Below the pieces are notes generated by a model that searched no databases, was not told the DNA's origin, and saw only the letters and a program-made list of their open reading frames with translations. Position numbers and translations under genes: made by a program. This document shows, piece by piece, positions 1 through 6,297 of a stretch of DNA of 11,824 bases. Origin of the DNA: Candidatus Colicola caccequi (GTDB lineage: Bacteria; Bacteroidota; Bacteroidia; Bacteroidales; Paludibacteraceae). The first letter of the stretch is position 1; each line of letters opens with the position of its first letter. Location of the stretch: NCBI GenBank assembly GCA_018065205.1, contig JAGHTR010000203.1, positions 1-11,824 of the forward strand. The letters run 5' to 3'.

Positions 1-66
1 AATCAACAGGATGACTTGAAAAATTCGATTGATGTATTAACCGAAACAATCCAAGTTAATTTTTAG
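1..66 (+). CDS. 3' end of an unidentified protein (partial)
   Basis: Frame 1 is open from the window edge to a TAG at 64-66 and encodes 21 residues ending in ETIQVNF. The other two forward frames stop within the first 20 bases, which supports this frame. The tail is polar with a hydrophobic spacing (L, I, V, L, I) compatible with a C-terminal amphipathic helix. No family can be named from so little. It points toward the tRNA-like fragment at 212-236; if that fragment is an attachment site, this gene would belong to the inserted element. That is inference. It could also be a chance open frame. Confidence 0.5.
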   Translation, partial: NQQDDLKNSIDVLTETIQVNF

Positions 67-109
67 CAATGCCGGTTCTATATAAATATAAATAAATCAA
101 AGTTTTATG

Positions 110-143
110 CAGTGAAAATCGGGTTTTAATCGTGCTTTCACTG
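110..143. repeat. 8-bp perfect inverted repeat, 18-base spacer
   Basis: CAGTGAAA at 110-117 and TTTCACTG at 136-143 are exact reverse complements. There is no T-run directly after the right arm, so it is not a classical Rho-independent terminator, although it lies 44 bases after the stop of the upstream partial gene. It may be an RNA hairpin or protein-binding site, or chance in AT-rich sequence. Confidence 0.4.
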
Positions 144-211
144 TTCAATTTAATAAAAATGTCCTATTGAGTATCAAGGACTTATGAATAAAAATTTGCC
201 GTATGAGTATC

Positions 212-236
212 GGGCGTTCGAGTCGCCTCTTCTCGA
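212..236 (+). other. tRNA 3'-end fragment (T arm plus acceptor strand), possible att scar
   Basis: Positions 212-228 form a textbook T arm: stem GGGCG/CGCCT (four Watson-Crick pairs and one G-U), loop TTCGAGT, and the conserved G53-C61 closing pair. The next seven bases, CTTCTCG (229-235), and A236 fit the 3' acceptor strand and discriminator. A complete tRNA would need CGAGAAG about 60-80 bases upstream; this is absent, and there is no D arm or anticodon arm. So this is a fragment, not a functional tRNA. A terminator follows five bases later, as after a real tRNA gene. Integrative elements that target tRNA 3' ends leave such a displaced copy at one boundary; on that reading the element lies to the left. 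Chance resemblance remains possible. Confidence 0.45.
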
Positions 237-240
237 CATC

Positions 241-272
241 AAAAAAAGGAGTCCGTTTGGGCTCCTTTTTTT
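241..272. terminator. Bidirectional Rho-independent terminator
   Basis: A 7-bp stem, GGAGTCC (248-254) with GGGCTCC (259-265), including one G-T pair, has a GTTT loop. It is flanked by seven A on the left and seven T on the right, so it works on both strands. It ends malQ, whose stop is six bases away, and would stop rightward transcription arriving from the upstream gene or from a former tRNA. Confidence 0.9.
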
Positions 273-278
273 GTTATG

Positions 279-2867
279 TTATCTCACGCTGGTGAGTTTC
301 TTTATCTTCTCATTTAATGCGGTCTTCGTCATTAGGTCCTCGATGCTCAAGTGCATACGGTAGTTCCAGAAGTGGCGAGGATTGCTGGGCAGGTTGATAC
401 GATCGGCATGAGCGTCCTTGATACGTACATTGCCATCAACGGCTAGCCAGTCTTGCAGAGGCAGAATGACCCACATAGCCGGACTGAACATGTGCTGATT
501 AACCACAAACTCAGCGATTTCCGGAGTCATCTCTTGTGGGGCTTCTCCCCACCAGCCCATCTGCTCGTTATAGAAACGCTGCGTCGTCTCGCGGTCCTCT
601 TCCCACCATGCGCGTAACGGATTGGTATCGTGCGTGCCTGTTGTGCATACACTTAAATAGGGCGCATCTGCCGGATGAGCGAATTTAATTGTCGGATCCT
701 TCGGCATGCGTTGGATCTCCAAACTAAGAATCTGCAATTCATGCATCACTTGCGGAACGCATTCGGGCACCATACCTAAGTCCTCACCACAGCATAACAT
801 GCCGGTGGAGTTAATCAGCGTAGGAATCTTGCTCATGGCACTGCCACGCCAAAACTCCGTATGACGACGGAAGAAATAGTCATTATAGATACCCATAATC
901 ACATTCTTCTGATCTTGGTATAGTTCGTTAAAGCTATGACTTTGATAGATGCTGATACGCGGATGAACCAATGCCTCATTCTGCTGGTCACGGACGAACA
1001 GCACTTCGCAATGCAGGTAAATCAGTCCATTCATCAAATTGGTGCGTTGACCTTCCGGCAAGTTCTTGCCTTCACCTTCCTCAAAGTATGTTTGAACCTT
1101 AACTTGGGTATCAAATTCCGGACGGAAATAATAGACATAACCATCGTTAGTCAGCAAGAAATGCTCTTTGGCGTACTCGGTATCAAAACCAAAGACATCA
1201 CCTAAGAAATTGCTGCGGATATACGGCTTAGTCATACGATCTTCGTCCAACTTAACGCCCATATTCCACAAGTCCTGCATGCTATATGGCAGAGCCGGGC
1301 AAAAATGTCCGCATAATCCCCATACATCACTCTTGCGCATTTGCCAGATACGGAACATACCTAAGATATGGTCGATACGATAAGCATCAAAGTAATCCGC
1401 CATCTTGCTGAAGCGACGTTGCCACCATGCATAGTTATCTTGAGCCATTACATTCCAGTTATACGTCGGGAAGCCCCAGTTCTGACCACGTGCATCAAAA
1501 TCATCAGGTGGAGCACCGGCACTGGCATTCAGGTTGAAGAGTTCTGGATTCTCGTAGGCATCTACACTATCCGGATTGATGCCAATGGGTATATCACCCT
1601 TCATGGCTACACCTATGCTATGAGCGTAGGAAACAGCATCACTTAATTGTTTATCAGCATGGAACTGCAGGTAGCAATAGAAGTCCTTGGGCTCCTTATC
1701 ACGCTTGCTCATAAAGGCAGCGTAGGGCTCCAGCCAACTCTTGTTCTTCTGGAAGAAAGCCTTGTACTCGGATGTGGCAAAAAGTGCCGTTTTATCGGTC
1801 TTATACAGCGCCTTGAAGTACTTCATTTTCTCGTCATAAACGACCTGATAATCAGCAATCGTCTTGGCGTTAAACTCCTTCTTGGTAGCATTGTATTTCT
1901 TCTGTTGAGCAGGAGTTAACTTGCCCATTTTCTCAATATTGATATAAATGGGATGCAACGCAAAGACACTAACCGGACTATATGGATAACTGTCGCGATT
2001 GGTGTGCGTGAGCGTGGTATCGTTGATAGGCAGAGTCTGAATCATCTTCATACCTGTCATCGAAGCCCACTCCGCCATTTTCTTCAAGTCCTGGAACTCA
2101 CCAATACCAAAGCCCTCGTCTGTACGAAGACTAAAGACAGGAATAGCAACGCCGGCACCTTTCCAGCGAGGCAGAGTACGACGGAAATTGCGGTCGTTTT
2201 GCAGCACCACTACACCTTTTTGGACTCCCCATACATGACGGTTCTCACCCCACTCCATATCTACAATCTCATTGGTGGTCTTGTCATATACTACATACTT
2301 GTACTCAAAAATCTCGTTTGCCTTAACATTGATATTGGCACGCCAAATAGGGAAGTCCTTATCGTCCATCACCACTTTCTTATCCTTGTTCCAATTGCCT
2401 AATTCAGGTATGTTACCCATCACGGCTACACCTTGGCATGGCAGAATCTGCGGCAAATCAATACTGAAACGCACGTTGGATTTAGCGGTGGATACAGCAT
2501 TTTTTAATGCTTGGTTGACAGGATGACGGCGGAAGAGAGATTTAAGGAAAGCGGTTGTGTAAAAGGCTTTCTCATAATCGATCGTCTGCCAAAAATCATG
2601 GATGGTCACGTTCTTGTCCGCTGCACGCAGTGCCACCATACGGGGCATACCGGCCTCGTAGATGTATGCGCCATTATCTAAACGGATAGCATACTTGTAC
2701 TCAAAAGTACTGCCCTGCAATTGGACATCTGCTGCCCAACAATCTTGACCTTGACAACTCATCCATAACGGAGTCAACTCCGTGTAGGCAGGTTTACTAC
2801 CGAATTGGATAATACATAATTGTTGACCGAATTCGGTGCGGTAATTTACTTGAAAATGTACATTCAT
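279..2867 (-). CDS. malQ: 4-alpha-glucanotransferase, DPE2-like (two CBM20 plus GH77)
   Basis: This 862-residue cytoplasmic enzyme transfers alpha-1,4-glucan segments between maltooligosaccharides and acceptors. Residues about 1-95 and 130-225 are two starch-binding CBM20-type modules; the second has the typical GNIPELGNWN. The GH77 barrel starts near 236. Catalytic residues by motif are nucleophile D499 (YRIDH), acid/base E695 (CCGEDLG) and D747 (GTHDTNP). About 180 residues separate the first two, much more than in short bacterial amylomaltases, which matches the insertion of plant DPE2. The ATG at 2867 is chosen because the frame is open for 68 more codons, but those codons contain the gene's own promoter (2906-2937), and family homology begins at MNVHF. 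It is monocistronic, ending at the terminator at 241-272. Confidence 0.95.
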   Translation of the reverse strand: MNVHFQVNYRTEFGQQLCIIQFGSKPAYTELTPLWMSCQGQDCWAADVQLQGSTFEYKYAIRLDNGAYIYEAGMPRMVALRAADKNVTIHDFWQTIDYEKAFYTTAFLKSLFRRHPVNQALKNAVSTAKSNVRFSIDLPQILPCQGVAVMGNIPELGNWNKDKKVVMDDKDFPIWRANINVKANEIFEYKYVVYDKTTNEIVDMEWGENRHVWGVQKGVVVLQNDRNFRRTLPRWKGAGVAIPVFSLRTDEGFGIGEFQDLKKMAEWASMTGMKMIQTLPINDTTLTHTNRDSYPYSPVSVFALHPIYINIEKMGKLTPAQQKKYNATKKEFNAKTIADYQVVYDEKMKYFKALYKTDKTALFATSEYKAFFQKNKSWLEPYAAFMSKRDKEPKDFYCYLQFHADKQLSDAVSYAHSIGVAMKGDIPIGINPDSVDAYENPELFNLNASAGAPPDDFDARGQNWGFPTYNWNVMAQDNYAWWQRRFSKMADYFDAYRIDHILGMFRIWQMRKSDVWGLCGHFCPALPYSMQDLWNMGVKLDEDRMTKPYIRSNFLGDVFGFDTEYAKEHFLLTNDGYVYYFRPEFDTQVKVQTYFEEGEGKNLPEGQRTNLMNGLIYLHCEVLFVRDQQNEALVHPRISIYQSHSFNELYQDQKNVIMGIYNDYFFRRHTEFWRGSAMSKIPTLINSTGMLCCGEDLGMVPECVPQVMHELQILSLEIQRMPKDPTIKFAHPADAPYLSVCTTGTHDTNPLRAWWEEDRETTQRFYNEQMGWWGEAPQEMTPEIAEFVVNQHMFSPAMWVILPLQDWLAVDGNVRIKDAHADRINLPSNPRHFWNYRMHLSIEDLMTKTALNEKIKKLTSVR

Positions 2868-2887
2868 ATCGTTGTGTATTAATTGTT

Positions 2888-2910
2888 TTTTGCAGTTTTG
2901 CGCTGCAAAA
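2888..2910. repeat. 8-bp inverted repeat over the malQ transcription start
   Basis: TTTTGCAG (2888-2895) and CTGCAAAA (2903-2910) are perfect reverse complements with a 7-base spacer. The right arm overlaps the malQ -7 element and the rest spans the expected transcription start, a position where a repressor or a 5'-terminal hairpin could act. Part of the symmetry comes from the promoter's own TTTTGCA, so it may be fortuitous. Confidence 0.4.
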
Positions 2911-2937
2911 GTACAATTTTTTTTTGATATTTCCAAA
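2906..2937 (-). promoter_or_regulatory. Bacteroidota-type promoter of malQ
   Basis: On the minus strand there is TTTG (2937-2934), exactly 20 bases, then TACTTTTG (2913-2906) followed by CA. This matches the Bacteroidota housekeeping consensus TTTG-N(19-21)-TAnnTTTG. The start should lie near 2899-2901, giving a leader of roughly 33 bases. The spacer contains an A9 run. Confidence 0.85.
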
Positions 2938-2942
2938 TAAAA

Positions 2943-2974
2943 TTTGCGTATTTCATAAAAAAAATATACCTTTG
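2943..2974 (+). promoter_or_regulatory. Bacteroidota-type promoter of the flippase-like gene
   Basis: TTTG (2943-2946), 20 bases, then TACCTTTG (2967-2974) followed by CA. It is back to back with the malQ promoter; the two -33 elements are only five bases apart. The expected start near 2979-2981 lies downstream of the ATG at 2976, which rules that codon out. Confidence 0.85.
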
Positions 2975-2990
2975 CATGACCATTGTTACT

Positions 2991-3737
2991 ATGCAATCCA
3001 TGTGGAAGACATACTTGCGTTATTTTAGTTGGCTGATTTCGCTTGCGGCCATAGGCTATTTGGTGTATCAATTAGCCACCTACGACCATTATGACCAAAT
3101 CCGTCTCTCGTTGCATGATGCTAATGGCTATCAATGGGTAGGCATTCTCTCCGCTATCCTTCTCATCCCGGCTCAGTTATTAGCCGAGACGCGACGTTGG
3201 CAATGGGTACTGGAAGGCTGGAAAAACATATCGTTCATCGATAGTTGGCGACAGGTTATGGCTGGTATGTTAGCGGGATTCATTACACCTTATCGTGCCG
3301 GTGATGTGCCGGCTCGTTTAGCCGAAGACTCATTATCCTCATCGTCCGACCAATACGCATTATCGTCCGATTCATCGTGGAAAGATCAATTCCAACATTG
3401 GCTAAAGGATTGGCATAAATGGGGATGGGTGTTGGTGTGGACTGTTATTCGTTATGCTGTTTGGGGAGTACAACTATGGGGTGTGCTGACTTTTGTCGGC
3501 ATCTATCTAAGTCCATGGCAGGCTGTTAGTAGCATTGCGCTCTACTATGTGGTAATCAGTTTAATGCCGGGATTGCCGGCGGCGGATGTGGCCATCAAAG
3601 GTGGTTGGGCAGCAATGATCTTTGGTCAGTTCACAACGAATGTGGTAGCCATCACCATAGCAGTCAGTATCATCTGGCTACTCAATACGATTCTGCCGGT
3701 CATTTGGGCAGAAATAGAAAAAATCACGAGAAGATAA
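2991..3737 (+). CDS. Lysylphosphatidylglycerol synthase TM/flippase-like membrane protein, short form
   Basis: An integral membrane protein of 248 residues. Helices are visible at about 11-30, 47-66, 146-170, 178-200 and 213-238. The family signature is seen at ETRRWQWVLEG (66-76), the conserved AGFITPYRAGDVPARL (95-110) and RYAVWGVQLWG (154-164), as in the LPG_synthase_TM/flippase-like superfamily. Relatives usually have about 300 or more residues. Here the stretch after the PYRAGD motif, which normally carries two further helices, is replaced by a hydrophilic Ser/Asp-rich segment (114-130). The ATG at 2991 is chosen because the promoter at 2943-2974 excludes the ATG at 2976; the ATG at 3000 is nearly as good. 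Substrate is unknown; lysine transfer is unlikely without the catalytic domain. Confidence 0.65.
   Translation: MQSMWKTYLRYFSWLISLAAIGYLVYQLATYDHYDQIRLSLHDANGYQWVGILSAILLIPAQLLAETRRWQWVLEGWKNISFIDSWRQVMAGMLAGFITPYRAGDVPARLAEDSLSSSSDQYALSSDSSWKDQFQHWLKDWHKWGWVLVWTVIRYAVWGVQLWGVLTFVGIYLSPWQAVSSIALYYVVISLMPGLPAADVAIKGGWAAMIFGQFTTNVVAITIAVSIIWLLNTILPVIWAEIEKITRR
3341..3370 (+). repeat. 9-bp direct repeat inside the flippase-like gene
   Basis: ATCGTCCGA occurs at 3341-3349 and 3362-3370, and CATTATC at 3331-3337 and 3358-3364. Together they encode the Ser/Asp-rich stretch. The pattern fits local duplication or slippage at the place where family helices are missing. Confidence 0.5.
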
Positions 3738-4838
3738 TTACTTGCGGACCTGGAAATAGAGGTACATTCCAATTGCCAAGAAGACAAAGTTAGGTAACCA
3801 TGCTGCCATAAACGGTGACATGGCCCCACTTACCGAGAACGTTGTACTAACGGTTGTAAACAAGATATACATGGCGGACAAGGTAATGCCTATTCCTAAG
3901 TTCTTACCCATTCCTCCGCGTACTTTCTTGCAACTCATTGTTACGCCTAAAAGGGTCATGATAAAGGCTCCAATAGGTCCGGAAAAGCGTTTATGCCATT
4001 CGTCCTCAAAGGCTTGTAGATTGCCGGTACCACGTTGGCGTTGACGATCCATATAGGCTTTGAGTTCAGGGTTAGTCATTTCTTGGGCTTGTTCGGCTGT
4101 AATGAATAATTCCTCAGGTTTCATCGGAATAATTGTATCCAATCGTGCCCCGCGCGTAAGGGTTTCGTATAGACCATTAAACTCACGTCGCGTGTAGTTC
4201 TCCAAATGCCAGTTATACGCCGAGTCATACCCAATACGGTCGGCCGTAATACGCATCTGCAAGGTCTTACCTTCAAAATGCTCCAGCGAGGCACGATAAC
4301 CCATATTGGAATTAAGGCGGAAAGTCTCCATATACAAAACCGTACCCGGTTCAACTTCCATCTGGATATTACGCGCATTATCATTGGTGAAATGCGATAT
4401 GTACTGATCTTCAAAATGCAGCAACTTACCTGATGCCGGAGGTATGATATAGCCGGATAAGAAGAACAACATAAGGAAGAGTACAATAGCCGAGAACAGA
4501 TATGGCCACATCAGTCGGCGAAAACTCATGCCGGTAGCCATCATTGCAATAATCTCACTATTGCCGGCGAGTTTAGATGTGAAGAAGATAACGGATATGA
4601 AGATGAACAGCGGACTGAACATATTCATGTAGTATGGGATAAAGTAGATATAGTACCCGAAAATAATATCCTTAGCGGATAATTGGTACTCATAAAAATC
4701 GTCCATTTTTTCGGTCAAATCAAAGACAATGCCAATGCCTAAGATCAGAATAATCGAGAAAAAGAACGTGCCTAAGAACTTGCTGATGATGTACCAGTCC
4801 AGTCGCTTAATAATATGCCAATCCCATTGTTTGTTCAT
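3738..4838 (-). CDS. LptF/LptG family permease (YjgP/YjgQ)
   Basis: A 366-residue inner-membrane protein of the LptB2FG-type ABC transporter, which extracts lipopolysaccharide from the inner membrane and passes it to the periplasmic bridge. It has the LptF/G layout: three N-terminal helices (about 20-42, 66-88, 112-134), a periplasmic beta-rich domain (about 135-285) and three C-terminal helices (about 286-303, 313-334, 343-362). The segment NSEIIAMMATGMSFRR (93-108) between helices 2 and 3 is the conserved cytoplasmic coupling region that contacts LptB. The start at 4838 overlaps the tgt stop as ATGA, implying coupled translation; an ATG at 4877 lies inside tgt and is unlikely. Whether it is the LptF or LptG partner cannot be told from sequence alone. 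No LptB or second permease is in the window. Confidence 0.9.
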   Translation of the reverse strand: MNKQWDWHIIKRLDWYIISKFLGTFFFSIILILGIGIVFDLTEKMDDFYEYQLSAKDIIFGYYIYFIPYYMNMFSPLFIFISVIFFTSKLAGNSEIIAMMATGMSFRRLMWPYLFSAIVLFLMLFFLSGYIIPPASGKLLHFEDQYISHFTNDNARNIQMEVEPGTVLYMETFRLNSNMGYRASLEHFEGKTLQMRITADRIGYDSAYNWHLENYTRREFNGLYETLTRGARLDTIIPMKPEELFITAEQAQEMTNPELKAYMDRQRQRGTGNLQAFEDEWHKRFSGPIGAFIMTLLGVTMSCKKVRGGMGKNLGIGITLSAMYILFTTVSTTFSVSGAMSPFMAAWLPNFVFLAIGMYLYFQVRK

Positions 4839-5965
4839 AGTCGTGTCATTAAGGTAGGCATGATGCCGTCTTTCCATGCTTTAAAGTCTCCTTCAAGGAT
4901 ATGTTTGCGAGCTTCGCCTACCAGCCATAGGTAGAAGGCTAAGTTGTGTATGCTGAGTATCTCTAAGCCCAACATCTCTTCGGCGTGAATGAGATGTCGT
5001 ACATAAGCGCGAGTGTACTGATGATCCACATAACTGGTGCCGGTTGGATCCAATTCGGTGAAGTCATCCTCCCATTTCTTATTGCGCATATTCATCACCC
5101 CTTGGCGGGTAAAAATCATTCCGTTTCGACCATTGCGTGTAGGCATCACGCAGTCAAACATATCCACACCACGTTCAATACCTTCTAATATATTCCAAGG
5201 CGTACCTACTCCCATCAGGTAGCGCGGTTTATTTTCCGGCAGTATGTCATTTACCACCTCAATCATCTCGTACATCTTCTCCGCGGGCTCTCCTACTGCT
5301 AATCCTCCAATGGCATAACCATCCCGATCTAAGTCTCTTAATCGCTTGGCCGCCTCCTGACGCAAATCGGTATAAACACATCCTTGTACAATAGGAAACA
5401 GATGTTGTTTATATCCGTAAAGATCCTCGGTTTGGTCAAATCTTTTGATGCAACGATCTAACCAGCGATGGGTGCGATTCATGCTATTTAACGCATACGA
5501 TTTGTCGGCCGTTCCAGGACAACATTCGTCAAAAGCCATCATGATGTCGGCACCAATCTCGCGCTCTATATCCATCACGTTCTCCGGTGTAAACATCAGT
5601 TTACGCCCATCTATATGAGACGAGAATTGCACACCCTCTTCGGTCATCTTACGAATATCCGTCAATGAAAAAACCTGGTAACCACCTGAATCGGTTAGGA
5701 TAGGTTTATCCCATCCCTCAAAGCGATGCAGTCCACCGGCCTGATGTAGAATCTGAGTGCCGGGACGCAGATAGAGATGGTAGGTGTTACCTAAAATGAT
5801 TTGCGCATGTATATCGTCAATCAAGTCGCGTTTATGCACTCCCTTAACCGTACCTACTGTACCGACCGGCATAAAAATAGGCGTCAGTATATCGCCATGA
5901 TCCGTATGCACCACGCCCGCGCGCGCTGCACTATGTAAATCGGTATGTAAGAGGTCAAAAAACAT
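4835..5965 (-). CDS. tgt: tRNA-guanine(34) transglycosylase, zinc ligands mostly missing
   Basis: A 376-residue cytoplasmic enzyme that swaps guanine-34 of GUN-anticodon tRNAs for a queuine precursor. Against the Zymomonas enzyme the offset is a constant nine residues: D92 (TDSGGYQ, equals D102), D146 (AFDEC, equals D156), Q194 (equals Q203), GGLAVGE at 220-226, and nucleophile D271 (FDCVMPTRNGR, equals D280). All catalytic residues are present. The zinc site is not: ligand positions C318, C320 and C323 correspond to G309, S311 and D314, while H340 (IHN) is kept. The ATG at 5965 shares its A with the panD stop (TAATG), and the TGA overlaps the permease start. No queC/D/E/F gene is in the window, so the incoming base cannot be judged here. 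Confidence 0.96.
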   Translation of the reverse strand: MFFDLLHTDLHSAARAGVVHTDHGDILTPIFMPVGTVGTVKGVHKRDLIDDIHAQIILGNTYHLYLRPGTQILHQAGGLHRFEGWDKPILTDSGGYQVFSLTDIRKMTEEGVQFSSHIDGRKLMFTPENVMDIEREIGADIMMAFDECCPGTADKSYALNSMNRTHRWLDRCIKRFDQTEDLYGYKQHLFPIVQGCVYTDLRQEAAKRLRDLDRDGYAIGGLAVGEPAEKMYEMIEVVNDILPENKPRYLMGVGTPWNILEGIERGVDMFDCVMPTRNGRNGMIFTRQGVMNMRNKKWEDDFTELDPTGTSYVDHQYTRAYVRHLIHAEEMLGLEILSIHNLAFYLWLVGEARKHILEGDFKAWKDGIMPTLMTRL

Positions 5966-6297
5966 TACTTGTTAGGGAAGATGATTTTAGGTTGAAAAGT
6001 CTTCTGTTCATCCGGGGTCATCCATGCATAAGCCATCACGATAACCGTGTCTCCAACATGCATCAAATGAGCCGCAGCACCATTCATGCAAATGCATTTG
6101 CTGCCACGCTTGCCGGGAATGACATACGTCTCTAATCGTGCACCATTCGTGATATCTACCACCTGAACGCGTTCTCCGGATAGAATTCCACTTTTTTCCA
6201 TCCATTCTTCATCAATCGTGATGGAACCTACATAGTCCAAATTGGCTTCGGTAACCACCACCCGATGGATCTTTGATTTAAGAATGTTTACGAGCAT
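5965..6297 (-). CDS. panD: Aspartate 1-decarboxylase precursor
   Basis: A 110-residue pyruvoyl enzyme that converts L-aspartate to beta-alanine for pantothenate and coenzyme A. The precursor cleaves itself between G24 and S25 (DYVGSITID), and S25 becomes the pyruvoyl group; with the chosen start these fall at exactly the E. coli positions. K9 and H11 (LKSKIHRV), Y22, R54 (GARLETY) and the NGAAAHL motif (72-78) are all present. The frame continues 16 codons upstream into topA, but homology begins at MLVNILKSKIHRV, so 6297 is used. This start lies inside the last 20 bases of topA, and the stop overlaps tgt by one base. It therefore probably depends on translation of topA and has no promoter of its own that I can see. 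Confidence 0.96.
   Translation of the reverse strand: MLVNILKSKIHRVVVTEANLDYVGSITIDEEWMEKSGILSGERVQVVDITNGARLETYVIPGKRGSKCICMNGAAAHLMHVGDTVIVMAYAWMTPDEQKTFQPKIIFPNK

Noticed and set aside
149..236. A complete tRNA gene ending at 236
   Set aside because: No 5' acceptor strand, D arm or anticodon arm can be formed in the 60-90 bases upstream; only the T arm and the 3' strand are present.
184..363. 59-codon rightward open frame beginning at an ATG at 184
   Set aside because: It runs through the tRNA-like fragment, through the terminator stem and antisense into malQ; its composition follows those elements and shows no protein-like pattern.
936..2526. Several rightward open frames of 70-150 codons inside malQ
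   Set aside because: They are antisense to a gene with intact catalytic motifs, have no promoters and resemble no family.
2868..3071. N-terminal extension of malQ by 68 codons
   Set aside because: The extension would include the malQ promoter itself and the divergent gene's start; family homology begins at the ATG at 2867.
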